From positions 1-33,680 of the forward strand of contig OMIY01000383.1 in assembly GCA_900299215.1 (NCBI GenBank): a stretch of 33,680 nt of DNA, in the 5' to 3' direction. Both the position numbers and the translations under genes were made by a program. This document shows, piece by piece, positions 14,972 through 23,219 of this stretch (within the stretch, counting starts at the first letter, position 1; every line of letters begins with the position of its first letter). This DNA comes from a bacterium. GTDB lineage: Bacteria; Bdellovibrionota_B; Oligoflexia; Oligoflexales; CAIYRB01. Under the pieces are notes generated by a model. The model was given only the letters and a program-made list of their open reading frames with translations. It searched no databases and was not told where the DNA came from.

Positions 14972-16710
14972 GCGGCGCGCAAATCTTAGTACGTGAACTT
15001 GAACAATTAGGTGTAACGCATATCTTTGGTTACCCTGGTGGTGCTGCTATCAACATCTTTGATGCGCTCTATGACTCTTCGATTGAGGTCGTTCTTGTGC
15101 GCCACGAACAGGGCGCAACCCACATGGCCGACGGCTACGCGCGCGCCACCGGCAAGGTTGGTGTGGTGCTGGTGACGAGTGGCCCGGGAGCCCTCAATAC
15201 CGTTACAGGGCTTTTGACAGCCAAGATGGATAGCGTTCCAATCCTCGTTATTTCCGGCCAAACGAACAGCACTAATCTCGGCAAAGACGCCTTCCAGGAG
15301 GCCGACGTTTTTGGGGCAACTCTCCCACTGGTCAAACATAATTATCTCGTACTCGACGTTGATGACATCGCTCCTACAGTGCGATTTGCATATGAACTTG
15401 CATCTAAAGGACGACCCGGACCAGTTTTGATAGACATCCCCAAGGATATTTCAGGCAAGAAAACTCGCGGAGATTACCCTGCTAAACTTGTGCCGAAGGT
15501 CGATGCAGAGGAGCCAAAATCCGGAAAACTAACCGTAGAGCAGGCGCGAGACTGTAAGAATCTTGCCGATCTCATAAAGCAAAGTAAACGCCCTCTTCTA
15601 CTTGTTGGAAATGGCGCCGTGATCGCTGGGGCTCAAAAAGAGGTACTGGAACTCGCGGAAAAACTGAGAAGCCCAGTCACCAATACGCTTCTGGGTAAAG
15701 GCGGATTTCCAGAAAGTCATCCACTGGCACTCGGTATGCTGGGGATGCACGGAACAGCCTACGCGAACTACGCCACCACGCGATGTGACTTGATTCTTTC
15801 TATAGGCTCTCGTTTCGATGATCGTATCAATGGTTGCCCTGCAGAGTTTTGCCCTAATGCGAAGATCCTGCACATTGACATCGACCCCACTGAGATCGGT
15901 CGAAGCGTTCGCACCGATGCTTCGGTAGTCGCTGATGCCCGATTGGCTGTCTTAGAGATCCTCCGTCACGCTGATCACCTGGACACAGATGAATGGCTTA
16001 GGGAACTAAAATCCTACCGAAATCAAAACCCATTGATAATTGATCACGGGGAAGGTGTGGTGGGGGGTGACTCCCACCTCTTGCGAGCAGCTCAGGTACT
16101 GACGTCGATCTATAACAGTGCACCGCGTAACGCCGTAGTCACTACCGATGTCGGACAGCATCAGATGTGGGCTGCTCAGTTCATGTTGACTGATGGTGCA
16201 CGCAATTGGCTCTCATCCGGTGGTGCAGGCACTATGGGTTTTGGTCTACCAGCTGCCATCGGTGCTCAGTTTGGACGTCCTGACGCTACTGTGATTGCCA
16301 TAGTTGGTGACGGCGGCTTTCAAATGGTACAGGCGGAACTTGCTACAGCCGCTATCCACAAGCTACCAATCAAGATCGTAATTATTGACAATCAATGTCT
16401 TGGCATGGTTCGGCAATGGCAAGAGCTTTTTTACCAGAATCGCTTAAGTAGTGTATCGCTACACGGTAATCCAGATTTCGTAAAACTTGCTGCCGCTTAT
16501 GACATCAAAGCTTTTTATGTAGATTCTACAAGCAACCTTGAGGAAGTCGTCAATGAGGCGCTTTCCTATCAGGATGGCCCTTGTTTGATCCATGCCCAAG
16601 TTCAAAACGAAGACAATGTCTGGCCGATGATCCCTGCCGGAAAATCGGCCAATGAAATGGTGTTGGCTCATCCCAAATCACAACTACCTATGCCAACAGG
16701 GAGCACTTAG
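14965..16710 (+). CDS. ilvB: Acetolactate/acetohydroxyacid synthase, catalytic subunit
   Basis: A TPP/FAD enzyme making 2-acetolactate from pyruvate and 2-aceto-2-hydroxybutanoate from pyruvate plus 2-oxobutanoate. The N-terminal TPP-binding domain has HIFGYPGGAAINIFDAL and VRHEQGATHMADGYAR (catalytic Glu); the central domain follows. The C-terminal TPP motif is GDGGFQMVQAELATA through the DNQ that follows. The ORF track opens at TTG 14938, but ATG 14965 gives the family-standard MLSGAQILVREL start, overlapping the ilvE stop (ATGCTAA). The product is then 581 aa. The small regulatory subunit gene follows directly. ilvG or ilvI would be equally valid names. Confidence 0.96.
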   Translation: MLSGAQILVRELEQLGVTHIFGYPGGAAINIFDALYDSSIEVVLVRHEQGATHMADGYARATGKVGVVLVTSGPGALNTVTGLLTAKMDSVPILVISGQTNSTNLGKDAFQEADVFGATLPLVKHNYLVLDVDDIAPTVRFAYELASKGRPGPVLIDIPKDISGKKTRGDYPAKLVPKVDAEEPKSGKLTVEQARDCKNLADLIKQSKRPLLLVGNGAVIAGAQKEVLELAEKLRSPVTNTLLGKGGFPESHPLALGMLGMHGTAYANYATTRCDLILSIGSRFDDRINGCPAEFCPNAKILHIDIDPTEIGRSVRTDASVVADARLAVLEILRHADHLDTDEWLRELKSYRNQNPLIIDHGEGVVGGDSHLLRAAQVLTSIYNSAPRNAVVTTDVGQHQMWAAQFMLTDGARNWLSSGGAGTMGFGLPAAIGAQFGRPDATVIAIVGDGGFQMVQAELATAAIHKLPIKIVIIDNQCLGMVRQWQELFYQNRLSSVSLHGNPDFVKLAAAYDIKAFYVDSTSNLEEVVNEALSYQDGPCLIHAQVQNEDNVWPMIPAGKSANEMVLAHPKSQLPMPTGST

Positions 16711-16711
16711 G

Positions 16712-17047
16712 ATGGCAAAAGCTCATAATCATGGCTTCCTTAACTGTGGCAGCGAAAGAACTAGACTGGAGCTCAAGATGCGACGGTCGCTAGGAATGAT
16801 TGCCCGCGTTGCTTTGGTCTTCTCCCGCCGTGGACTAGACATTGCTCAGTTTAAACTTGAAGAGACCAAGTCTTACAATCGGGCCACTGTCATCTTAGAC
16901 TTCGTTGGCTCGCCCGAACAGCTTAGGGCTGTTAAAGCAGACCTTACTAAACTGATTGACGTTGAATCATTGCGGGAAGTTCCAGAGGCTTCCCTAAATC
17001 ACCCATTGCCAAGTCTCACGCAGATGCAGGCTGCTCTCACATGTTAG
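16712..17047 (+). CDS. ilvN: Acetolactate synthase small (regulatory) subunit, short ACT form
   Basis: The regulatory partner of the preceding catalytic subunit. It carries one ACT domain, [29 protein letters not shown], followed by a beta strand pair (NRATVILDF). At 111 aa it is closer to the short IlvM/IlvN forms than to the 160-180-aa IlvH type. ATG 16712 is used because it lies 1 bp after the ilvB stop with an AGGGAG motif upstream; the track start at 16652 lies inside ilvB. Its low similarity to the standard small-subunit sequence should be noted, but position and ACT pattern make the call good. It may confer valine feedback or simply activate the large subunit. Confidence 0.85.
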   Translation: MAKAHNHGFLNCGSERTRLELKMRRSLGMIARVALVFSRRGLDIAQFKLEETKSYNRATVILDFVGSPEQLRAVKADLTKLIDVESLREVPEASLNHPLPSLTQMQAALTC

Positions 17048-17055
17048 GAGAAACC

Positions 17056-18066
17056 ATGACAGCAAAGAAGTCGTTTCACGTTTATTACGAGGATGATGCT
17101 GATCTTCAGCTGATTCGCGGCAAAAAAGTCGCGATTATCGGCTACGGAAGCCAAGGACATGCACATGCTCTAAATCTTCGCGACAGCGAAGTCGATGTCG
17201 TCGTCGGTCTACCTGACGGAAGCAAGTCCAAAGCTAAAGCTGAGGCCGAAGGACTGCGAGTCATGACCCCCGCGGCTGCAGCAGCTCAAGCAAATGTGGT
17301 TATGTTGCTAGTGCCTGATGAAGTTGCTGCCAAGGTCTATCAGCAAGACATTGCACCAAACTTAAATCCTGGAGACCACCTAGTCTGCGCTCATGGTTTC
17401 AATTTTCACTTTGGCAAAATTCAAGCTCCAGCGGGCGTGAATGTGTTTCTCGTAGCGCCTAAAGGCCCCGGTCACATGGTCAGGCGTCAGTTCACTCAAG
17501 GTAAAGGGGTACCTTGTTTGGTCGCCACATTAACTAATGGCGACTCGACGGCGCTAAACTTAGCTTTGTCTTACGCCAAAGCTATAGGTGGCACTAGAGC
17601 TGGAGTCTACGAGACCACGTTTAAGGAAGAAACTGAAACCGATTTATTTGGCGAGCAAGCCGTGCTTTGTGGCGGCCTCACCAGCCTCATCCAACTGGGA
17701 TTCGAGACGCTGGTCGAAAATGGCTACAGTCCCGCCATGGCCTATTTTGAATGTGTGCACGAAATGAAGCTTATCGTCGATCTCATCTACGAGGGTGGCC
17801 TTTCGCACATGAGATCCTCTATCTCAAATACGGCGGAATACGGCGATTATGCAGTTGGTCCAAAAGTCATCGACCATACCGTACGCGAGCGTATGCAAAA
17901 AGTGCTCGAACACGTACAGAGTGGAAAGTTCGCCAACGATTGGCTTGAAGAAAACGCCAAAGGCGCAGGCCAATTCAAGGCCATGCGCGCAGCTGGTGCG
18001 AGCCATCTCATGGAGACTGTAGGTCAAGAACTCCGCTCACGCATGAGTTTTGCTAAGCCCCAGTGA
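17056..18066 (+). CDS. ilvC: Ketol-acid reductoisomerase, class I (IlvC)
   Basis: Catalyses Mg-dependent isomerisation and NADPH-dependent reduction of 2-acetolactate and its homologue. The Rossmann nucleotide motif is [20 protein letters not shown]. Further family motifs are [21 protein letters not shown] and, in the C-terminal metal-binding helical domain, [13 protein letters not shown] and [22 protein letters not shown] 17056 is favoured over 17041 because AGGAG lies 5 nt upstream and the protein then begins [17 protein letters not shown], giving 336 aa, normal for class I. The gene is 8 bp after ilvN and its stop lies just before the ilvD region. Confidence 0.97.
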   Translation: MTAKKSFHVYYEDDADLQLIRGKKVAIIGYGSQGHAHALNLRDSEVDVVVGLPDGSKSKAKAEAEGLRVMTPAAAAAQANVVMLLVPDEVAAKVYQQDIAPNLNPGDHLVCAHGFNFHFGKIQAPAGVNVFLVAPKGPGHMVRRQFTQGKGVPCLVATLTNGDSTALNLALSYAKAIGGTRAGVYETTFKEETETDLFGEQAVLCGGLTSLIQLGFETLVENGYSPAMAYFECVHEMKLIVDLIYEGGLSHMRSSISNTAEYGDYAVGPKVIDHTVRERMQKVLEHVQSGKFANDWLEENAKGAGQFKAMRAAGASHLMETVGQELRSRMSFAKPQ

Positions 18067-18098
18067 TGTCGTTTTCTGCATTGTTTGAGAGGTCAATT

Positions 18099-19781
18099 GT
18101 GTCGACTAAGTTAAATCATTATAGTGCCACTATCACTCAACCGAAGGAGCATGGCGCTGCTCAGGCAATGCTTTACGCCACTGGCCTCACCCCCAAGGAT
18201 ATGGCAAAGGCACAAGTTGGGATTGTGGCTAACTGGTTTGATGGAAATCCCTGCAATATGCACCTTGGCGAGCTTGCGCAACTAACCAAGGAGGCTGTTG
18301 TTGCCAGTGGAATGATCGGCATGCGCTTTCATACCATAGGTGTCAGCGATGGCATTTCAATGGGGACGGACGGCATGAGCTATTCATTGCCATCTCGTGA
18401 CATTATCGCTGACTCAATCGAAACTGTCATGAACGCACAATGGTATGACGCCTGCATTGCCATCCCCGGCTGTGATAAGAATATGCCTGGCGCCATGATG
18501 GCAATCGGTCGCCTGAATCGCCCGGCTCTTATGATTTACGGCGGTTCAACAGCGCCAGGGTCCAGACATCCAGGCGAGAGGCTTGACGTAGTTTCAGCCT
18601 TTCAAAGCTACGGAGCCGCTATCAGCGGAGCCATTAGTGAAGACGAGAGGCAATCCATCATCCGTCATAGCTGCCCCGGAAAAGGAGCCTGCGGCGGGAT
18701 GTACACAGCCAACACCATGGCATCAGCAATTGAGGCCATGGGCATGACCCTTCCCTACTCATCTTCGACGCCAGCCGCAGATAAGCGCAAAGCACACGAA
18801 TGTCGCGAAGCAGCGTATGCCGCACGACTTCTGATGGAGCGCGACATAAAGCCTCGTGATATCATGACGCGAAAGGCATTTGAAAACGCGATTGCACTGA
18901 CTATGGCCTTGGGCGGCTCTACCAATGCAGTTTTGCATTTAATCGCAATGGCAAGAGCCGTTGACGTTGATTTATGCCTGGATGATTTTGTCCGGATCAG
19001 TCGTGAGGTTCCCTATCTTGCGGATCTAAAGCCTTCAGGCACCTTTGTCATGAACGATCTCCATGCGGTTGGTGGAACCCCAGCTGTGCTTAAACTGCTT
19101 CTACAGCACGGTTTGATTCATGGGGATATCTTGACTGTAACCGGTAAATCCTTAGCCGAGAATCTTGCCGATCTACCTGGCTTAACCACGGGGCAAGAGG
19201 TCATAAGACCTCTCGCCACCCCGCTAGCCAGCGAAGGCCATATTAAGGTTTTGCGAGGTAATTTGGCACCTGAGGGTGCCGTTGCAAAAATAACTGGTAA
19301 AGAGGGGAAAACCTTCACGGGGCCGGCACGCGTCTTTGACAGCGAAGAAGCAATGCTTGCTGCTTTATCCGCCAATCAGATTAGCCGAGGTTCTGTCGTG
19401 ATTATCCGCTACGAAGGACCCAAAGGTGGACCAGGCATGCCGGAGATGCTCACACCAACCTCAGCTATTGTTGGTGCTGGCTTAGCAAATGACGTAGCAC
19501 TACTAACTGACGGACGATTCTCCGGTGGATCACACGGATTTATAGTCGGACACATTTCACCTGAAGCGCAGGTAGGGGGCCCGATTGCCTTAGTCCATGA
19601 CGGTGACATCATCACCATCAATGCCGAGAACTTGACGATTGAGTGGCAGGTCGAAAGCGGTGTAGAAGCACGTCGACGCCAATCATGGCTTGCACCTGAG
19701 CTGAAAGTGAAATCAGGGGTTCTGTATAAATACGTAAAAGCAGTCAGCTCGGCTTCGCTTGGTTGTGTCACCGATAGATAG
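18099..19781 (+). CDS. ilvD: Dihydroxy-acid dehydratase (IlvD)
   Basis: An Fe-S dehydratase converting 2,3-dihydroxy-isovalerate and -methylvalerate to the 2-oxo acids. Fe-S cysteines appear in [18 protein letters not shown] and [16 protein letters not shown]; the C-terminal [21 protein letters not shown] is the standard signature. The track start (GTG 18063) adds 12 residues not typical of the family. GTG 18099 has GAGAGG with 6-nt spacing and yields [22 protein letters not shown], the usual N-terminus, with 560 aa. It closes the ilvE-B-N-C-D set. A hairpin 27 bp downstream may end the transcript. Confidence 0.97.
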   Translation: MSTKLNHYSATITQPKEHGAAQAMLYATGLTPKDMAKAQVGIVANWFDGNPCNMHLGELAQLTKEAVVASGMIGMRFHTIGVSDGISMGTDGMSYSLPSRDIIADSIETVMNAQWYDACIAIPGCDKNMPGAMMAIGRLNRPALMIYGGSTAPGSRHPGERLDVVSAFQSYGAAISGAISEDERQSIIRHSCPGKGACGGMYTANTMASAIEAMGMTLPYSSSTPAADKRKAHECREAAYAARLLMERDIKPRDIMTRKAFENAIALTMALGGSTNAVLHLIAMARAVDVDLCLDDFVRISREVPYLADLKPSGTFVMNDLHAVGGTPAVLKLLLQHGLIHGDILTVTGKSLAENLADLPGLTTGQEVIRPLATPLASEGHIKVLRGNLAPEGAVAKITGKEGKTFTGPARVFDSEEAMLAALSANQISRGSVVIIRYEGPKGGPGMPEMLTPTSAIVGAGLANDVALLTDGRFSGGSHGFIVGHISPEAQVGGPIALVHDGDIITINAENLTIEWQVESGVEARRRQSWLAPELKVKSGVLYKYVKAVSSASLGCVTDR

Positions 19782-19807
19782 CTGTCATCACAGCGTTATT
19801 TATCATT

Positions 19808-19829
19808 CTTTAGTGAATCACTAAAGTTT
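19808..19829 (+). terminator. Hairpin after ilvD
   Basis: CTTTAGTG and CACTAAAG form a perfect 8-bp stem with an AAT loop, followed by TTTG, 27 bp after the ilvD stop. It is a likely operon-end terminator, or alternatively a palindromic operator for the next gene. Confidence 0.5.
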
Positions 19830-19880
19830 GATGAAGTTATGCCGAAACCTCGATGGGACTTCGGACCCTTGGAGGATAAA

Positions 19881-20657
19881 GTGGTCACGGCTCGACAACT
19901 TAAAGCTAATTGCGTTTACTGCCTAATTTCCGTGGCCACTGCCTGCGGAAGTCCTGAGCCGAACAAAACCTCGGTTCAATATAGGTTTGATAGGACAAGT
20001 TCAGAACAAACCGAAGACAGCCTCAACGCAACCAGCGTAAAGCGCAAGTCAACACAGAAGACCAGAAAAACGAAAGCCGATGAATCTGTATCGGATTCCC
20101 AGCCAGATACCGTCACGAAAGCAATAGCACCAAGCTCGACAGGAACAGGTAATCCAACAACACCCGCCAATGGAACTGTACCCCCATCGCCTACATCGCC
20201 TACTGCACCGGGACAAGGCAGCGGCGATCCAGCCATCGCTGATTGCCATAAGGGCGATGAATTTACCTGTAAGGTCGAATTTGAAATTGTCCGTCTCACG
20301 AACGAAAAACGCAGCGGCATGAGCCCACTACGCCATGACAAGAATCTCGCCTACATATCTCGAGACTGGTCACGTCAGCAAAGCCAAGTTGGCGCTATTA
20401 GTCACACCGGGTTTCCAGGCGCGAGGGTGAGTGCGTATCAACAAGAATTTGGCTCTGGCACACAAATCAATGCGGAAAATGTTGCTATGTTTAGTGGCGG
20501 TGGCAGCTCCCCTCAGGAGGTAGCCCAAAAATTTGTCGAAATGTGGTACAACAGCCCAGGCCATCGCGCCAATATGCTGGGTCCGTATCAACGCTTAGGG
20601 GCAGGTGTCTACCGTGGAGCTAGAGGTTTTTACGGCACGCAGATATTCGGTAATTGA
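19881..20657 (+). CDS. CAP/SCP domain lipoprotein
   Basis: A predicted lipoprotein with a C-terminal CAP (cysteine-rich secretory/SCP-like) domain. I choose GTG 19881 rather than the track start at 19839: GGAGG lies 5 nt upstream, and the protein then begins with a lipoprotein signal ending in the lipobox ATAC (residue about 22). A Ser/Thr/Lys-rich and then Pro/Gly/Thr-rich linker spans to about residue 130. The CAP domain carries RLTNEKRSGMSPLRHDKNLA, AISHTGFPG (His), AENVAMF (Glu), FVEMWYNSPGHRANMLGP (second His) and GAGVYR. These are the expected CAP-cavity residues. Molecular role unknown; bacterial members are often secreted envelope or spore proteins. Confidence 0.88.
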   Translation: MVTARQLKANCVYCLISVATACGSPEPNKTSVQYRFDRTSSEQTEDSLNATSVKRKSTQKTRKTKADESVSDSQPDTVTKAIAPSSTGTGNPTTPANGTVPPSPTSPTAPGQGSGDPAIADCHKGDEFTCKVEFEIVRLTNEKRSGMSPLRHDKNLAYISRDWSRQQSQVGAISHTGFPGARVSAYQQEFGSGTQINAENVAMFSGGGSSPQEVAQKFVEMWYNSPGHRANMLGPYQRLGAGVYRGARGFYGTQIFGN

Positions 20658-20686
20658 AGAAATTTCGCCGCGGTAACTTCTAGAAA

Positions 20687-21133
20687 TCAAAGCATTGGTA
20701 ATTGTGCCGACTGGAACCAAAAGAGGTCAATAATCTTGACCAGATTGATAAATTGATCCATGTCGACTGGCTTTGACACATAACTATTAGCATGAAGACT
20801 ATAGCAGTGCTTTATATCCTCTTCAGCTGATGATGTAGTTAGCACAATTACCGGAATACTTCGTAGAGCCGGATCTGACTTGATTGTAGCTAGAACCTCT
20901 CTTCCGTCCTTTCGCGGTAGATTGAGATCAAGCAATACTAAGTCCGGCCTAGGAACGACGCCAATTGAGCTACGTCCATAAAGCATTTCCAAGGCCTCGA
21001 TACCGTCCCTTGCCACCGTCATGCGATGGCGCACTTGCCCCTCTTTAAGGGCTTCGACGGTCAGTCGCACGTCAGCCGGATTATCCTCAACAAGCATAAT
21101 TTCAACCGGCCTTTTCAAAGCATAGGGGCTCAA
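20687..21133 (-). CDS. Single-domain response regulator, Rcp1-like
   Basis: A stand-alone receiver (148 aa) without an output domain. The acidic pair is MLVEDNPADVRL, the phosphoacceptor Asp is in LVLLDLNLPRKDG, switch Thr/Ser in VLTTSS and the Lys in YVSKPVD. The style (VEDNPAD, LDLNLPRKDGREVL) matches Rcp1-type receivers that partner bacteriophytochrome-like kinases. The start is TTG 21133, whose TTGA overlaps the kinase stop codon, indicating translational coupling; a GGGAG lies 9 nt upstream. With no output domain it presumably acts by protein-protein contact or phosphotransfer. Confidence 0.88.
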   Translation of the reverse strand: MSPYALKRPVEIMLVEDNPADVRLTVEALKEGQVRHRMTVARDGIEALEMLYGRSSIGVVPRPDLVLLDLNLPRKDGREVLATIKSDPALRSIPVIVLTTSSAEEDIKHCYSLHANSYVSKPVDMDQFINLVKIIDLFWFQSAQLPML

Positions 21134-22245
21134 GACGCCAAACTCCCCGATGCTGGCAGCGTGAAATGGAAAATAGTCCCATGGGTGGGCGCAGACTCAA
21201 CCCAAATACGACCATGGTGGCGCTCGATTATTTTCTTGCAAATGGCAAGCCCAATACCGTTGCCTGGATAGTGATCCCGGGTATGAAGACGCTGAAACGC
21301 CACAAATATGCGGTCCCTATACTCAGGGGCGATACCAATACCATTATCCTCTACACTGATGATCCAATCGTCCAATTTGCGAACGGAGCTGATCTTAATA
21401 CACAAGGGGCGTTCATTTGATCGAAATTTGAGCGCATTGCTTAGGATATTTTGAATGACTTGGGTTAGCTGGGATGCATCGCCCAAAACCGTCGGAAGAT
21501 GAGCCACCTCAACAGTGGCTTTAGCCTCATCGATCACGGGCGCAAGATACATGATCACCTGTTTAGTCAGCTGGCCGAGATCAGTGGGCTTAAACTCACG
21601 ACCCCGAGTCGTAAGGCGTGCATAGGCTAAAAGATCGTTGATCAAGGCTTGCATTCTTTTCACGCCCTCGACCGTGAAGTCGATGTATTCTTCAGCCTCT
21701 GAATCAAGTTTACCAGTGTATCGCCTTTTCAAAAGTTGCGTATAACCACTCACGACGCGTAAGGGTTCTTGCAAATCGTGACTAGCAATGTAGGCGAATT
21801 GCTCTAGTTCTTCATTGGAGCGCTTCAGCTCTGCTACCAGCCGCTGCAAATCACCTTCCAACCGACGCCGATCACTCACATCACGAACGATTGCGACAAC
21901 GCACTTTTGTCCATCCACCTCCGTGCCGCTCAAACTAATTTCAACGGGTAACGTAGTTCCATTTTTCCTTTGCGCCGAAAGCTGCAAGCCGGCACCCATC
22001 GGACGCGCGCGAGGTGATCGCATATACCCTTGCCGAAGTTCGGCATGTCGGAGCCTACCAGCTTCCGGCACCAAAATATCGATTGAAGCGCCGACGAGTT
22101 CAGCGACGCCATAGCCGAATAGTTGAGTACATTGTTCACTTGCTAACATTATTTTACCGCTCTCGTCGCACACCAGGATTCCGTCGGGCGCTGACTGCAT
22201 CAAACTTTTGAAAATTGAAGCTGAGGAAGAATCATTTCGTTTCAT
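21130..22245 (-). CDS. PAS-domain cytosolic histidine kinase
   Basis: A sensor kinase with no membrane helices. A PAS domain (about 10-120: ILVCDESGKIMLASEQCTQLFGYG, then the PAC-like VVAIVRDVSDRRRLE) is followed by a coiled linker. The HisKA domain has the phosphoacceptor in ASHDLQEPLRVVSG (about residue 155), and the HATPase domain has the N box ILSNALKFRS, VEDNGIGIAPEYRDRIF and GNGIGLAICKKIIERHHG. ATG 22245 is preferred over the track start at 22338, because the added residues lie in the divergent promoter region. It resembles phytochrome-like kinases lacking the chromophore domain. It phosphorylates, presumably, the overlapping Rcp1-like receiver. The PAS ligand is unknown. Confidence 0.88.
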   Translation of the reverse strand: MKRNDSSSASIFKSLMQSAPDGILVCDESGKIMLASEQCTQLFGYGVAELVGASIDILVPEAGRLRHAELRQGYMRSPRARPMGAGLQLSAQRKNGTTLPVEISLSGTEVDGQKCVVAIVRDVSDRRRLEGDLQRLVAELKRSNEELEQFAYIASHDLQEPLRVVSGYTQLLKRRYTGKLDSEAEEYIDFTVEGVKRMQALINDLLAYARLTTRGREFKPTDLGQLTKQVIMYLAPVIDEAKATVEVAHLPTVLGDASQLTQVIQNILSNALKFRSNERPLCIKISSVRKLDDWIISVEDNGIGIAPEYRDRIFVAFQRLHTRDHYPGNGIGLAICKKIIERHHGRIWVESAPTHGTIFHFTLPASGSLAS

Positions 22246-22288
22246 AAGCTTTCTACATAAGCAAAATTGAGGCCAAATGGTTTCAGGC

Positions 22289-22316
22289 TTGAATCCCACT
22301 AATTGTGGGATATAAC
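22289..22316 (+). promoter_or_regulatory. Promoter with palindrome between -35 and -10
   Basis: TTGAAT (-35, 4/6), a 16-bp spacer and TATAAC (-10, 5/6) form the best sigma70-like promoter I see in the window, directed at the kinase-like/NtrC pair. The perfect inverted repeat ATCCCAC-TAATT-GTGGGAT (22293-22311) fills the spacer, a position where bound regulators control promoter opening. A divergent promoter for the PAS kinase probably overlaps. Confidence 0.5.
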
Positions 22317-22451
22317 ACAAATGCGTGGGGTGCAACAATTGGAGGCAATCAGCACATAAAAGGCAACTGCCTATATTGATTGACTATTAAAAACTGGCAC
22401 CAATGTTGCTCCAGGTAGGATGTTGGCCAAGTCTTAGAGGAACTGAGTCGG

Positions 22452-23210
22452 ATGACACAATCAACCACCACACAAGACGCTGCTCTGATGACCATGGCCA
22501 GATGGGTCTCAACCATCGCCGACAACATCAGAAACCCAATCAGCGGCATCAGCGCGGCACTCAGTATTTTAGAACATCAGCTACGGTCTTCGGACACTGA
22601 TCTAGACTCGACAACCCCTTTAGTTGACGATGCGCTCGCACGAATTAGGCTAAGACTGACTAGTCTAAGTGAATATGTCTCAGAACTGATTGATTTCGCC
22701 AAACCGGCAGTGATCCAACCTTCCCTGACCGATTTAAACAGCTTGGTAAACGCTACGAAGAACCAGACTTTGCGCGACTTACCAGGCGTTCAGGTAGCCA
22801 CGAAATTCAGCTGCAGAACATCCACAGTGAAGGCCGATCATGATCGATTACGCATAGTTCTTTCGGGAATCATGCGGAACGCCGCCGAAGCAGCGCTGAC
22901 CACTACCAGCCAAAACAAACCGCAAGTTTCCATTGCTGTGGACTGCACCCATGAAGGCTTCACAATCACCGTCTCCGATAATGGCCCGGGCTTTAGCAAA
23001 GACGCTATGCACCACGCCTGCGAACCGTTCTACTCCACTAAAGAGGCTGGAACAGGCCTAGGCCTTGCCATTGCAGCCAAAGTCGTCCGAGCCCACGGAG
23101 GGGAAATTACGATCGGCAAGAGTACGTCACTGGGGGGCGCCAAAGTGTCTCTCTATCTGCCTGAAAGCAGGAAAAGTGGCCCAGATCATCTATTGTTACC
23201 TGTAACTTGA
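22452..23210 (+). CDS. Histidine-kinase-like protein lacking the phosphoacceptor His
   Basis: A 252-aa soluble protein made of a DHp-like helix pair and a HATPase domain, with no sensor or membrane segment. The ATP-binding boxes are intact: IMRNAAEAAL (N), VSDNGPGFSKDA (G1), CEPFYSTKEAGTGLGLAIAAKVVRAHGG (F and G2). In the H-box, where NtrB-type kinases read AHEIRNP, this protein reads IADNIRNPISGISAAL, with His replaced by Asp and the Glu replaced by Asn. The nearest other His is 16 residues downstream (ILEHQL). It precedes an NtrC-type activator by 9 bp, where a normal NtrB-type kinase would be expected. It may be a pseudokinase or ATP-dependent regulator of that activator. Domain call is sure; activity is not. 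Confidence 0.82.
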   Translation: MTQSTTTQDAALMTMARWVSTIADNIRNPISGISAALSILEHQLRSSDTDLDSTTPLVDDALARIRLRLTSLSEYVSELIDFAKPAVIQPSLTDLNSLVNATKNQTLRDLPGVQVATKFSCRTSTVKADHDRLRIVLSGIMRNAAEAALTTTSQNKPQVSIAVDCTHEGFTITVSDNGPGFSKDAMHHACEPFYSTKEAGTGLGLAIAAKVVRAHGGEITIGKSTSLGGAKVSLYLPESRKSGPDHLLLPVT

Positions 23211-23219
23211 GGAACCCCT

